Assembly: GCF_009193325.2 (NCBI RefSeq)
Contig: NZ_CP059856.1
Coordinates: 4,030,001-4,094,000, forward strand
Length of the DNA: 64,000 nucleotides
Reading direction: 5' to 3'
From: Bacteroides zhangwenhongii
GTDB taxonomy: Bacteria > Bacteroidota > Bacteroidia > Bacteroidales > Bacteroidaceae
The position numbers were made by a program, and so were the translations under genes. Positions 42,623-52,141 of the stretch are shown one piece after another; within the stretch, counting starts at the first letter, position 1; the number at the start of each line of letters is the position of its first letter. The notes below the pieces were generated by a model. The model saw only the letters and a list, made by a program, of their open reading frames with translations. It was not told the DNA's origin and made no database searches.

Positions 42623-45600
42623 ATGCTACAAAATTACACATTTATAGCGGATAAGCGAGGTGTAAGAAGAAGTTTTCTACTCTTTTTCAGCTTATTTTTG
42701 CTACAAGTAACAGCTTTTGCTCAAAATGATGTGCGGATCACCATCCGTGAGAACAATATCACAATCATTGAAGCATTGAAGAAAGTGGAAAAGCAGTCGG
42801 GATTGTCCATTGGATACAACAACTCACTGCTGCGTGACAAACCTGCCCTCAATCTCAATCTGGACAAAGCCGGACTGGATTATTCTCTCTCTACCATCTT
42901 GAAAGGTACAGGCTTCACCTACGAATTGAAAGGTAAATACATTAAAATTATTCCCCAACCGGTACAGGAAAAGACGTCTTCCGGCAAACAAATCAAAGGA
43001 AAAGTGACGGATGAAGCGGGCGAACCGCTTATCGGTGTCAATATCCAGGTACAAGGTTCTGCCGGTGGAGTCATTACGGATATAGATGGAGGCTATTCCA
43101 TCGAAGCTCCGGTGGGTAGCATACTCAATTTCACCTATATAGGTTATACTTCTCAAAACGTGAAAGTGACAGATAAAAGCGTGTATAATGTGACGCTTGC
43201 CACTGCTGTGGAACAACTCAACGAAGTAGTCGTGACTGCCCTTGGAATCAAACGCGAACAGAAAGCATTGAGCTATAATGTGCAACAGGTGAAAGCGGAC
43301 GAAATCTCCGGCATTAAAGATGCTAATTTCATCAACAGCCTGAATGGTAAAGTGGCAGGTGTCACTATCAACAGTAGTTCTTCCGGTGTGGGTGGAGCCA
43401 GCAAGGTGGTGATGCGTGGTGCAAAGTCTATCGAACAGAGCAGTAATGCGCTTTATGTCATCGACGGTATACCGATGTACAACTTTGGCGGTGGAGGTGG
43501 AATGGAATTTGACTCGCGAGGTGTTACGGAAAGTATCGCCGACATCAATCCGGACGATATTGAGAGTATCTCCGTACTGACAGGTGCTGCCGCTGCCGCC
43601 CTATACGGTAGTAATGCTGCCAATGGTGCAATCGTTATCACTACCAAGCGCGGACAAGTGGGTAAGTTGCAGGTGACGGTGAACAGTAATACCGAGTTTG
43701 CCCGTCCTTTCGTGCTCCCTGAATTTCAGAACCGTTACGGAACGGGAAGCCGGGGAAAAGACGGAGGCTCTACGATCCTAAGTTGGGGAGCGAAGTTGAA
43801 TGACGCTTCACGCACCAATTATGAACCGAAGGATTTCTTTGATACGGGACTTATCTTCACCAATTCTGTCACCCTTTCTACCGGTACGGAGAAGAATCAG
43901 ACTTTCTTTTCGGTGGCATCGGTAAATTCCCAGGGCATTGTACCCAACAATCGTTATAACCGTTTTAATTTTACTTTCCGTAATACGACGAACTTCCTTA
44001 ACGACCGGATGAAGCTTGACGTAGGAGCCAGTTATATCATTCAGAATGACCGTAACATGACCAATCAGGGTATTTATTCCAATCCCATTGTGCCTGTATA
44101 TCTTTTCCCGCGGGGAGATGACTTCGAGCTTGTCAAGGTGTTCGAGCGGTGGGATCCGGCACGTAAGATCAACACTATGTTCTGGCCGCAGGGGGAAGGT
44201 GACTACCGTATGCAGAATCCTTACTGGATTGCCTACCGTAATCTGCGCCTGAATCAGAAGAAGCGCTATATGCTGTCTGCTCAATTAAGCTATGACATTA
44301 CCGACTGGCTGAATATATCGGGACGTGTACGTGTGGATAACACCCACACCAAGTATGAGCAGAAGCTTTACGCCAGTTCTAACCTTACCATTACCGAAGA
44401 GAGTACGCAGGGACACTATACCATTTCCAAGCCCGATGAAACACAGACGTATGCCGACGTGCTTGCTAACATCAACAAGCGTTTTGCCGACTTCTCACTA
44501 GTGGCAAACGTGGGTGCTAGCATTGTGAACAACAGATACGAGGATTTCAGTTACCGGGGGCCGATTCATGAAAAGGGGATACCGAACGTGTTTAATGTGT
44601 TCGACCTCGATAACACGAAGAAGAAAGCCCGTCAGGATGAATGGCAGGAACAGACTCAATCTGTCTTTGCCAGTGTGGAAGTGGGCTGGAAAAGCATGCT
44701 CTACCTTACACTGACCGGACGTAACGACTGGGCTTCGCAACTCGCCAATTCCTCTACGCCCTGTTTCTTCTATCCGTCCGTAGGTCTTTCTGGTGTTATC
44801 TCCGAGATGCTGACCTTGCCGGAATTTATTGATTATATGAAGGTGCGTGGCTCTTTCAGTTCCGTTGGTATGCCTTATCCTCGTAACCTGACGTCTCCTA
44901 CTCGCGGATACGATGAGCCCAATCAACAATGGAAGCCCAAGGCGCATTATCCTATCAAGGACCTGAAGCCTGAACGTACCAATTCATGGGAATTGGGACT
45001 GGATATGCGCCTCTTCAAGGATTTCAGCTTCGCTTTCTCATGGTATCTAGCGAATACTTTCAACCAGACTTTCGATCCTAAAGTTTCCGTATCTTCCGGT
45101 TACAGCAAGATTTATCTCCAGACAGGATATGTGCGCAACTCCGGTGTGGAACTCTCATTGGGCTACGGACATACTTGGAACAACCATTTGCATTGGGAAA
45201 GCAACTTCACTCTTTCTCACAACAAGAATACGATAAAAGAACTTGCGAATGGCTATATCCATCCTGAAACGGGATTGCCCATCATTCTGGATCGTCTCGA
45301 TGTAGGCGGAATGGGTAAAGCGCGCTTCATCTTAAAGAAAGGGGGCACACTAGGTGACCTTTACACACAAAGTGACCTGAAACGGGATAATAATGGTATG
45401 GTGGAAATTGATCCTTCCGGTGCACTGACCACCGAAGATAATTTGCTGGACATTAAGCTGGGCAGTGTATTTCCAAAAGCCAATTTGGCGTGGAATAACC
45501 GCTTCACATGGCGTGGAATCAGTCTAAGCGCACTCTTTACGGCACGTATCGGAGGTATTGCTTATTCTGCTACCCAGGCGGCAATGGACCAGTACGGAGT

Positions 45601-45967
45601 GTCCGAACGTTCGGCGCAGGCTCGTGATAATGGTGGTGTATTGCTCAATGGACGTACTCTGGTAGATGCGCAAACGTATTACAGTCTCATCGGAAATAGT
45701 AGCGGGTTGCCGCAGTATTACACTTATAGCGCCACCAATGTACGTCTACAAGAAGCCAGTGTAGGCTATACCATTCCCCGCAAATGGCTAGGAGGTGTGT
45801 GCGACATCGACGTCTCTTTGGTAGGTCGTAATCTGTGGATGATTTATTGCCGTGCACCTTTCGATCCTGAAGCTGTGGCCAATACCGGTAGTTACTATCA
45901 GGGCATCGATAACTTCATGTTGCCGAGTACCCGCAATATTGGTGTGAATGTGAGAATAAACTTTTAA
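42623..45967 (+). CDS. SusC/RagA-family TonB-linked transporter with STN signalling domain
   Basis: 1114 residues. Order: signal peptide (to about 36), STN domain at about 37-100 ('VRITIRENNITIIEALKKVEKQSG'), CarboxypepD_reg-like domain at about 124-200 ('GKVTDEAGEPLIGVNIQVQG'), TonB box 'NEVVVTALG', plug ('ALYVIDGIPMY', 'SISVLTGAAAAALYGSNAANGAIVITTKRG'), then a barrel ending in Phe ('IGVNVRINF'). The STN domain couples ligand binding to the adjacent FecR protein. A SusD gene follows after 18 bases. This is the core transporter of the locus. Confidence 0.96.
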   Translation: MLQNYTFIADKRGVRRSFLLFFSLFLLQVTAFAQNDVRITIRENNITIIEALKKVEKQSGLSIGYNNSLLRDKPALNLNLDKAGLDYSLSTILKGTGFTYELKGKYIKIIPQPVQEKTSSGKQIKGKVTDEAGEPLIGVNIQVQGSAGGVITDIDGGYSIEAPVGSILNFTYIGYTSQNVKVTDKSVYNVTLATAVEQLNEVVVTALGIKREQKALSYNVQQVKADEISGIKDANFINSLNGKVAGVTINSSSSGVGGASKVVMRGAKSIEQSSNALYVIDGIPMYNFGGGGGMEFDSRGVTESIADINPDDIESISVLTGAAAAALYGSNAANGAIVITTKRGQVGKLQVTVNSNTEFARPFVLPEFQNRYGTGSRGKDGGSTILSWGAKLNDASRTNYEPKDFFDTGLIFTNSVTLSTGTEKNQTFFSVASVNSQGIVPNNRYNRFNFTFRNTTNFLNDRMKLDVGASYIIQNDRNMTNQGIYSNPIVPVYLFPRGDDFELVKVFERWDPARKINTMFWPQGEGDYRMQNPYWIAYRNLRLNQKKRYMLSAQLSYDITDWLNISGRVRVDNTHTKYEQKLYASSNLTITEESTQGHYTISKPDETQTYADVLANINKRFADFSLVANVGASIVNNRYEDFSYRGPIHEKGIPNVFNVFDLDNTKKKARQDEWQEQTQSVFASVEVGWKSMLYLTLTGRNDWASQLANSSTPCFFYPSVGLSGVISEMLTLPEFIDYMKVRGSFSSVGMPYPRNLTSPTRGYDEPNQQWKPKAHYPIKDLKPERTNSWELGLDMRLFKDFSFAFSWYLANTFNQTFDPKVSVSSGYSKIYLQTGYVRNSGVELSLGYGHTWNNHLHWESNFTLSHNKNTIKELANGYIHPETGLPIILDRLDVGGMGKARFILKKGGTLGDLYTQSDLKRDNNGMVEIDPSGALTTEDNLLDIKLGSVFPKANLAWNNRFTWRGISLSALFTARIGGIAYSATQAAMDQYGVSERSAQARDNGGVLLNGRTLVDAQTYYSLIGNSSGLPQYYTYSATNVRLQEASVGYTIPRKWLGGVCDIDVSLVGRNLWMIYCRAPFDPEAVANTGSYYQGIDNFMLPSTRNIGVNVRINF

Positions 45968-45985
45968 CCCATTAAATCGAATCGT

Positions 45986-47587
45986 ATGAAACAAGTGAAA
46001 TCTTTCTTAAAGATATTTTCTCTGACTCTTCTTCTGGCGGGTGAAGCTGCCTGTACGGGCAACTTCGATGAGATCAACCGCAAGGGTTACGAAGTGACCA
46101 AGGAAGAACAGGGACGCGAGAACTATAATATAGGCTCTACCCTGCGAGGTTTGCAGGGACTGGTGGTGCCCACCAAAGAACACCTTTATCAGTTTATCGA
46201 AGCCTTGGCGGCAGGTCCGTTTGCCGGATATTATGGAACCACCCTCGTGCGCACCGATAAATTTGAAACTTATAATCCGTCTGTCGACTGGCAGGACAAG
46301 ACGTATGGGGATACTTTCATCGAGGCTTATCCGCTTTACCGTGACTTGTTAAAATTGAGTGATGATCCTGTAGCACTAGCGCTTGCCAAACTGCTGCGGG
46401 TAACCATCATGCATCGCATGACGGATATGTATGGTCCTATCCCTTACAGCAAGGTCGTGGATCAGCAGGGCGGCATTTCGCTCAATGTTCCCTATGACTC
46501 ACAGGAAGCCGTCTATAAGCAGATGTTGAAGGAACTGGACGAGGTGACTGCGGTGCTGAAAGAGAATATCACGATGAATCCTGAAGCATTCCGCAAATTT
46601 GATGATGTTTATTATGGTGACATCAGTAAGTGGTACAAGTTTACCAATTCTCTGAAGCTACGTATGGCTATCCGTATGTCTTATGTCGATCCTACTACGG
46701 CACAACGAGTAGCACAGGAGGCAGTAGCGGCAGGTGTTCTCACTGAAAATACAGACAATGCCGAGATGAAAGTAGAAGAGAACCGTGCTTCTATGGTTTT
46801 CAACGGCTGGTCCGACCACCGGATGGGTGCCGATCTTATCAGTTATATGAACGGATATAAAGATCCTCGCCGGGACAAGATGTTCACCAAAGTGGAAGTG
46901 CCGGAAACTGTTGATGGCAAGTCTGTGAATGTATCCGGTTTTGCAGGTATTCGCATCGGTATCAACGTGGTGAATAAGGAAAGCGTGATTGATCGTTACA
47001 GCAAGCCAATCATCTCGACCACAAGCCCTTATCCGTGGATGAATGCGGCAGAAGTTACTTTCCTGCGTGCCGAAGGCGCATTGCGCGGTTGGGCGATGGG
47101 TGGTGATGCCAAGAGCTTGTATGAGGAAGCGATCACTCTTTCCTTCGAGCAGTATGGGCTTCCTGCCACGGATGCTATTGCTTATGCTGCCAATGCTTCC
47201 AATACGCCGCAAGCCTATACTGACCCCGTGGATGGAACCTATTCTGCCGGAGCTGTCAGCGACATTACAATTGCTTGGCAGGAGGGTGACGAATATACTG
47301 AAAGGAATCTGGAGCGTATCATTACCCAGAAATGGATTGCCATGTTCCCTTGCACAGTAGAAGCATGGAGCGAATATCGTCGCACAGATTATCCTCATTT
47401 ACTGCCTGTTGTGGTGAATAACAGTGGTGGTACTATTGACGATACTAAAGCTAAGATACGTCGCTTGTGGTATCCACCTAGCGAATATTCCGGTAACCGT
47501 CAGTATATTCTAGAGGCCGTCGGCTTGCTGGGTGGTTCCGATAATGGTGCTACCCGCCTTTGGTGGGACAAAAAACCGAGACAATAG
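45986..47587 (+). CDS. SusD/RagB-family outer-surface lipoprotein
   Basis: 533 residues. Lipoprotein signal MKQVKSFLKIFSLTLLLAGEAAC, Cys about 23, followed by 'NFDEINRKGYEVT', the N-terminus of the SusD-like_2 group. Other blocks are 'LRVTIMHRMTDMYGPIPYSKV', 'GDISKWYKFTNSLKLRMAIRMS' and 'PWMNAAEVTFLRAEGALRGW'. It caps the SusC barrel and binds the substrate. Its ligand is unknown; the neighbouring GH18-like and LamG lipoproteins suggest a glycan, possibly N-glycan-derived. Confidence 0.94.
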   Translation: MKQVKSFLKIFSLTLLLAGEAACTGNFDEINRKGYEVTKEEQGRENYNIGSTLRGLQGLVVPTKEHLYQFIEALAAGPFAGYYGTTLVRTDKFETYNPSVDWQDKTYGDTFIEAYPLYRDLLKLSDDPVALALAKLLRVTIMHRMTDMYGPIPYSKVVDQQGGISLNVPYDSQEAVYKQMLKELDEVTAVLKENITMNPEAFRKFDDVYYGDISKWYKFTNSLKLRMAIRMSYVDPTTAQRVAQEAVAAGVLTENTDNAEMKVEENRASMVFNGWSDHRMGADLISYMNGYKDPRRDKMFTKVEVPETVDGKSVNVSGFAGIRIGINVVNKESVIDRYSKPIISTTSPYPWMNAAEVTFLRAEGALRGWAMGGDAKSLYEEAITLSFEQYGLPATDAIAYAANASNTPQAYTDPVDGTYSAGAVSDITIAWQEGDEYTERNLERIITQKWIAMFPCTVEAWSEYRRTDYPHLLPVVVNNSGGTIDDTKAKIRRLWYPPSEYSGNRQYILEAVGLLGGSDNGATRLWWDKKPRQ

Positions 47588-47651
47588 AAACATCACACAA
47601 GAAATGTGAAAACTAAAAAACAAGAAGATATAGAAACTAAAACAAGAAGAT

Positions 47652-48605
47652 ATGAATATGAAAATTTCCATTCCTAACATCTTCACTTATCTGTTCCTGC
47701 TACTGGCATTGTTTGCTACCGCTTCATGCAGCGACTTGACGGATCAGAAAACCGTTGACATTGACCCGCAGCATGCCAAAGAACAGAACCCTGAACTTTG
47801 GGCTCGTTACATGGAAGCACTACGTACTTATAGGCAAAGCGAGCATTTTATTACCTACGGCAGTTTCGATAATGGCACCGAAAAACCTAAGAATGAAGGT
47901 GCTTACCTTCGTTCATTGCCCGATTCACTGGATATTGTAACCCCGACACATCCCGAAAGTCTCACTTCTTATGACTGCGAGGATATTCTCCTATTACAGG
48001 AAAAGAGCATTAAAGTACTCTATTTGGTGGATTATACAGCCCAAATGTCTACTCTGACCGATGCCGCCAAACTGGGTGCGTGGTTAGACAAGGCTATTGC
48101 TACTGCTTCTCAATTGGGCATGAATGGGTTTGCCATTAAAGGTACACCTCTTTATGGCGGAACAGAGGCTGAACAGGCTGCTCGTCGTGAGGCGGCTAAG
48201 TTAATCGTGTCTAAATTATCTGCGGGATTAAGGGATGATGATTTGCTGATATTTGAAGGTGATCCTGCATTTGTTGATACTGACGATTTGGATAAACTGG
48301 ATTATGTGGTGTTGAATACCGCTACTATTGCAAATGCTGTAGATTTAAAACTTTATGTAACGAATGTGATAAATAATTTAGCATTGGCTAAAGATAAATT
48401 GTTACTTTCTGCTAAAGTAGGGAGTAAGTTAGTCAGTGAAGAAGGTGATAAACTAGACGCTGTGGCTAACATGACTGACCGTGTGATTTCGGTCGGTCCT
48501 TTGGGCGGACTTGCTATTTATAATCTGAGTGATGACTATTTTCATACCGGGATGAATTATGAAGTCACCCGAAAGGCTATTCAAATGATGAACTCATCAA
48601 GATAA
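47652..48605 (+). CDS. GH18-fold surface lipoprotein with lost catalytic residues
   Basis: 317 residues. Signal and lipobox end at 'LFATASC' (Cys about 26). The body matches Bacteroides putative GH18 (BT1044-like) proteins: 'LWARYMEALRTYRQSEHFITYGSFDNG' and 'LDIVTPTHPESLTSYDCEDI'. Where active GH18 enzymes have DGxDxDxE, this protein reads NGFAIKGT (about 158-165), so all four acidic residues are gone. It is therefore probably a glycan-binding protein in the SusE/SusF position. From about 48200 onward the codon use becomes AT-rich and stays so through the next gene. Confidence 0.85.
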   Translation: MNMKISIPNIFTYLFLLLALFATASCSDLTDQKTVDIDPQHAKEQNPELWARYMEALRTYRQSEHFITYGSFDNGTEKPKNEGAYLRSLPDSLDIVTPTHPESLTSYDCEDILLLQEKSIKVLYLVDYTAQMSTLTDAAKLGAWLDKAIATASQLGMNGFAIKGTPLYGGTEAEQAARREAAKLIVSKLSAGLRDDDLLIFEGDPAFVDTDDLDKLDYVVLNTATIANAVDLKLYVTNVINNLALAKDKLLLSAKVGSKLVSEEGDKLDAVANMTDRVISVGPLGGLAIYNLSDDYFHTGMNYEVTRKAIQMMNSSR

Positions 48606-48667
48606 GAGAGAATGGGTAAGAAAGATGAATAATCTATATGATAAAACCTATAAAACAGAATAATGAT

Positions 48668-50293
48668 ATGAAAAATAATCTATTTAAATATCTTGTATTT
48701 CCACTGTTGTTTATGGCAGTAGCGAGTTGTACTGGGGATGATATCTCTATGCCTGCTGGACAGTTGCCTGATGAGGCTCCAATGAGTATTGTCGGGGGAC
48801 AGTTGTGCAGTGAGAGAACTTTATCAAGGATGCTAACTGTCAATTTGTATGAAGGCGATGAAGAGCATATTGAAAAAATAAGCTATTCATTGACTAAACC
48901 TGCTTTAGGTACTACTACGTTAAAAGTAGTTGCTAATGAGTTATTGGTGAATACTTACAATGATAATCATCAAACACAAATGGAACCATTGCCGACTACC
49001 AATGTGCGTATTGATGACGATGGTGTGCTTACCATAGCTAAAGGAAAAAAAATATCAGCTCCCATTAAGCTTGCCATTTCTTCTGAAGGACTAAAGTCTG
49101 GTACGCTTTATCTGTTGGCAATTACTTTGGAACAGGTTCCTATGGGGATAGAGCTACAAACTGAAAAACAAGTACTTTATTATAGGATAGGTTTCCGGGA
49201 AAAGGTTACAACTACTAAGGATGAAGGTGGCTATTTAATTGATATACCACCACTATTGCCTAACATAACTTCGGTATTTTATGTAAATACGGAAACTTAC
49301 CAACCTCTGATTGTAGCAGCATGGGGCATTAAGGCGGATGATTTCGGCTCTACCCCTCCTGTATATAGTTTGGGAAATATTGTAAATTTGAAAAAGGCGA
49401 CAATAGATTATAATGTTGTCAATCAACGTACTTCGCTTAAATTGGGAAGTGATTTGTGTTATGTATTAGAACATAGGGATAAATATATTCGTCATCTCTT
49501 GGAATATGGTCGTAAAGTGTGTATTTGCATTGAGAATGGTGGTAAGGGGGTAGGTTTCTGTAATATGACAGATGCCCAAATTGTAGATTTTGTCGGTCAA
49601 GTAAAAGAGGTGGTAAATCGTTATCAGCTAGATGGTGTAAATCTTTGGGATGAAGATAGTAAGTATGGCAAAGAAGGTATGCCTGCTTTGAATACTGTTT
49701 CTTATCCAAAACTGATAAAGGCATTGCGCAATGCATTGCCTGATAAGTTATTGACATTGGTAGATAAAGGAAATGCTACTAAATACTTCTATGATTCAGG
49801 AAAATGTGCTGGTATTAAAGTGGGGGAATACATTGATTATGCATGGCATGGCTATGCGTCATCGAAGGATGACTTACAGATTATCAATCCTGATTTAAAA
49901 GAAAATACCCAAGCTTATAGTAAATATACACGCAAGCCTATTGCAGGATTGGATGAAAAATGTTATGGAAGCGTGAATATACCTCTTTATCTTAATAATG
50001 ATTCACAGCATAGAGAACTTATGTATGAGATGATAGCTCAATGGAAAACGGAAAGGAAGAAAAATAGTGATATTTTGGTTTTTGGATTTGACTTAATAGG
50101 ACAAGAATATGCTGAAATGGAGGGGGCTGTTATGTCAATTTTTGATAGTAGTTTTGCTCCTTTTATGGATGATGGTGATAGTTGGGATTTTGATATAGAC
50201 GATTTTGAATATGGACTATATATGTATGTCAATTATTTGCTGGATGCTCAAGTAGGTAATCCTATAGACAATGGATACCATAAAGATTGGTAA
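48668..50293 (+). CDS. DUF1735 plus degenerate GH18 domain lipoprotein
   Basis: 541 residues from the ATG at 48668, which gives the lipoprotein signal MKNNLFKYLVFPLLFMAVASC; an ATG 30 bases upstream is in frame but spoils it. Residues about 50-180 form a DUF1735 (BT_3987-like N-terminal) beta domain, and about 205-530 a GH18 barrel. The catalytic signature reads DGVNLWDE (322-329) against DGxDxDxE: Glu329 is kept, but the first inner Asp is Asn325 and the substrate-assisting Asp is Trp327. Endo-beta-N-acetylglucosaminidase activity is doubtful, and binding is likelier. Strikingly AT-rich compared with the susC and susD genes. No signs of frameshift. Confidence 0.88.
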   Translation: MKNNLFKYLVFPLLFMAVASCTGDDISMPAGQLPDEAPMSIVGGQLCSERTLSRMLTVNLYEGDEEHIEKISYSLTKPALGTTTLKVVANELLVNTYNDNHQTQMEPLPTTNVRIDDDGVLTIAKGKKISAPIKLAISSEGLKSGTLYLLAITLEQVPMGIELQTEKQVLYYRIGFREKVTTTKDEGGYLIDIPPLLPNITSVFYVNTETYQPLIVAAWGIKADDFGSTPPVYSLGNIVNLKKATIDYNVVNQRTSLKLGSDLCYVLEHRDKYIRHLLEYGRKVCICIENGGKGVGFCNMTDAQIVDFVGQVKEVVNRYQLDGVNLWDEDSKYGKEGMPALNTVSYPKLIKALRNALPDKLLTLVDKGNATKYFYDSGKCAGIKVGEYIDYAWHGYASSKDDLQIINPDLKENTQAYSKYTRKPIAGLDEKCYGSVNIPLYLNNDSQHRELMYEMIAQWKTERKKNSDILVFGFDLIGQEYAEMEGAVMSIFDSSFAPFMDDGDSWDFDIDDFEYGLYMYVNYLLDAQVGNPIDNGYHKDW

Positions 50294-50387
50294 AACAATA
50301 AACTTATTGTTTTTCTGTGCTCAGACAGTTACCTAAAAGTCGAACATATATTGTTTGTCTTTGATTAAACTTAAAATAATAATAAGT

Positions 50388-51656
50388 ATGAATATAAAAA
50401 GAATATTTCGAGGTGTACTTACTACTGTAAGTTTACTGATTATTGTAACCATGACAATGTTACTATGTGTCGTAGGTTGCGACAATAAGGACTATAGCAA
50501 TGCCTCACCTTTTGATAACGTAGTATATCTGGATGCCGCCCAACTGAAGGATGTATCCAATTTCACATTCAACCGTACCATAAAGACAGGGAAAAAGGAG
50601 ATTTCCGCTTTGTTGGCACGTCCCGCAAGTGAGGATATCAATGTCGGTATCAAAGTAGATGCTTCGCTGGTTGATATTTATAATGCCCGTCTTGGCGCTA
50701 ACTATACAATGCTTGATGCCAAACATTATAAATTGTCGGCAGGTCAGACTGTAATTCCACGGGGTGAAATCAGTTCCAAACCTGTCACTATTGACTTCTC
50801 CGGTCTTATTGATCTTGAAATTGATGCAGGTTATTTGCTTCCCATCACTATTGACCAAGTCTCGGGTGGTATGGGTACATTGGGTGGTTCAAAGACTATT
50901 TGTTATGTGGTACGTCGTTCCAGTGCCATCACTACGGCTGTCAGCTTGAAAAACAATTTCTTTGAGGTGCCAGGCTTTGATAAAGGAAGTCCTACGGCTG
51001 CTGTAGTGAACAATATGAAACAACTCACTTACGAGGCTATCATTCGTGTGAATGACTTCAAAAATGGGGTAGACGCGAGGGAAATATCTACCATTATGGG
51101 TATCGAGCAGTATTGTTTGTTCCGTTTGGGTGATGCGGGTTTCCCGGCACAGCAGTTGCAATTCTCTTGTAATGAGATTAAATTCCCCAACGCTGACAAT
51201 AGCAAGTTGTTGCAGGAAGGTGAATGGTATCATGTGGCAGTCACTTTCGATACAGAAAAGAAAGTGGCAGTCATGTACGTAGATGGTCGTGAACAGAGTC
51301 GCATTGAGGATTATGGGAAAGGAGAACCTATTAATCTGGGTATGCAGAATCGTGGCAAGGACTTCATGTTCAAGATAGGTCATTCCTATGGAGAACCTAC
51401 CGATTTTTCCCGTCAACTTGATGGTGAAATCTGTGAGGTACGTGTTTGGAACGTGGTACGAACACAACAGGAGATCTTTGATAATATGTATAATGTAGAT
51501 CCTACTACTTCCGGACTTTGTGCCTATTGGAAGTTTAACGAAGGACATGACGACATTGCTGAGGATTACACAGGGCATGGAAATGATGCTCATGCACATA
51601 CATCGCCTGCTATTTGGCCGGAGGGTATCGAAGTGACGCAGAAGAACAAGGAATAG
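50388..51656 (+). CDS. DUF1735 and LamG-like domain surface lipoprotein
   Basis: 422 residues from the ATG at 50388; an earlier start at 50355 is in frame but gives a poorer signal. Signal and lipobox 'LLCVVGC' (Cys about 28). DUF1735 at about 40-175 ('NVVYLDAAQLKDVSNF'), then a concanavalin-A-like LamG_3 domain at about 195-405 ('LTYEAIIRVNDF', 'EGEWYHVAVTFDTEKKVAVMYVDGREQSR', 'GEICEVRVWNVVRTQQEI', 'GLCAYWKFNEG'). No catalytic residues are recognisable, so it is a surface glycan-binding protein in the PUL. A strong terminator follows at 51684-51722. Confidence 0.9.
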   Translation: MNIKRIFRGVLTTVSLLIIVTMTMLLCVVGCDNKDYSNASPFDNVVYLDAAQLKDVSNFTFNRTIKTGKKEISALLARPASEDINVGIKVDASLVDIYNARLGANYTMLDAKHYKLSAGQTVIPRGEISSKPVTIDFSGLIDLEIDAGYLLPITIDQVSGGMGTLGGSKTICYVVRRSSAITTAVSLKNNFFEVPGFDKGSPTAAVVNNMKQLTYEAIIRVNDFKNGVDAREISTIMGIEQYCLFRLGDAGFPAQQLQFSCNEIKFPNADNSKLLQEGEWYHVAVTFDTEKKVAVMYVDGREQSRIEDYGKGEPINLGMQNRGKDFMFKIGHSYGEPTDFSRQLDGEICEVRVWNVVRTQQEIFDNMYNVDPTTSGLCAYWKFNEGHDDIAEDYTGHGNDAHAHTSPAIWPEGIEVTQKNKE

Positions 51657-51683
51657 CTTTTGGGATAAGAAAGTAGAATGATA

Positions 51684-51722
51684 AAATGCCCCGCCAAGCA
51701 GAAATGATTTGGCGGGGCATTT
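51684..51722 (+). terminator. Terminator of the ECF/SusCD locus
   Basis: Perfect 14-base arms 51684-51697 and 51709-51722 (core atgccccgccaa) around an 11-base loop. T's are few on either side, but the stem is very GC-rich. Confidence 0.8.
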
Positions 51723-51769
51723 GAACTAAAATACATTAGTCTTTGTTTCCAAAATAGGAACGTTTTTTG

Positions 51770-51777
51770 TATCTTTG
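51770..51777 (+). promoter_or_regulatory. -7 box of the toxin-antitoxin pair
   Basis: TATCTTTG, a perfect box, 19 bases before the toxin ATG at 51796. Confidence 0.6.
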
Positions 51778-51795
51778 CTTCGTAAATGCAAAGTC

Positions 51796-52137
51796 ATGGA
51801 GGAAAAGGCAAGATTCAATGTGATATATATGGAGGAGGCGATTAAGTTCTTGGAATCCTTGGATGAAAAAGTAAGAGGTAAAATTGCTTATAATATAGGA
51901 AAAGCCATGCTAGTGATAGACAAGGAGTTATTCAAGAAAATGGGTGATTCTGATATTTGGGAGTTTAGAACTTTGTATGGTGGAATGTCATACCGTTTGC
52001 TTTCATTTTGGGATACTGATAATGAGACATTGGTTATTGCTACTAACGGCTTTGTGAAGAAAACCCAAAAGACACCATCAAAGGAAATTGCGAAAGCAGA
52101 AGAACTAAGAAAAATATATTTCAACTCTAAAAAGTAA
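51796..52137 (+). CDS. RelE/HigB-type (Gp49-like) toxin
   Basis: 113 residues from the ATG at 51796, placed by the promoter box just upstream. The pattern 'EEAIKFLESLDEKVRGKIAYNIGKAM', 'DIWEFRTLYGGMSYRLLSFWD', 'ATNGFVKKTQKTPSKEIAKAEELRK' is that of the phage-derived Gp49/HigB branch of the RelE superfamily: small ribosome-dependent mRNA interferases. Toxin-first order, followed after four bases by an XRE antitoxin, is the HigBA arrangement. It is AT-richer than its surroundings and sits between a PUL and zinc transport genes, consistent with acquisition. Confidence 0.88.
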   Translation: MEEKARFNVIYMEEAIKFLESLDEKVRGKIAYNIGKAMLVIDKELFKKMGDSDIWEFRTLYGGMSYRLLSFWDTDNETLVIATNGFVKKTQKTPSKEIAKAEELRKIYFNSKK

Positions 52138-52141
52138 TGAT

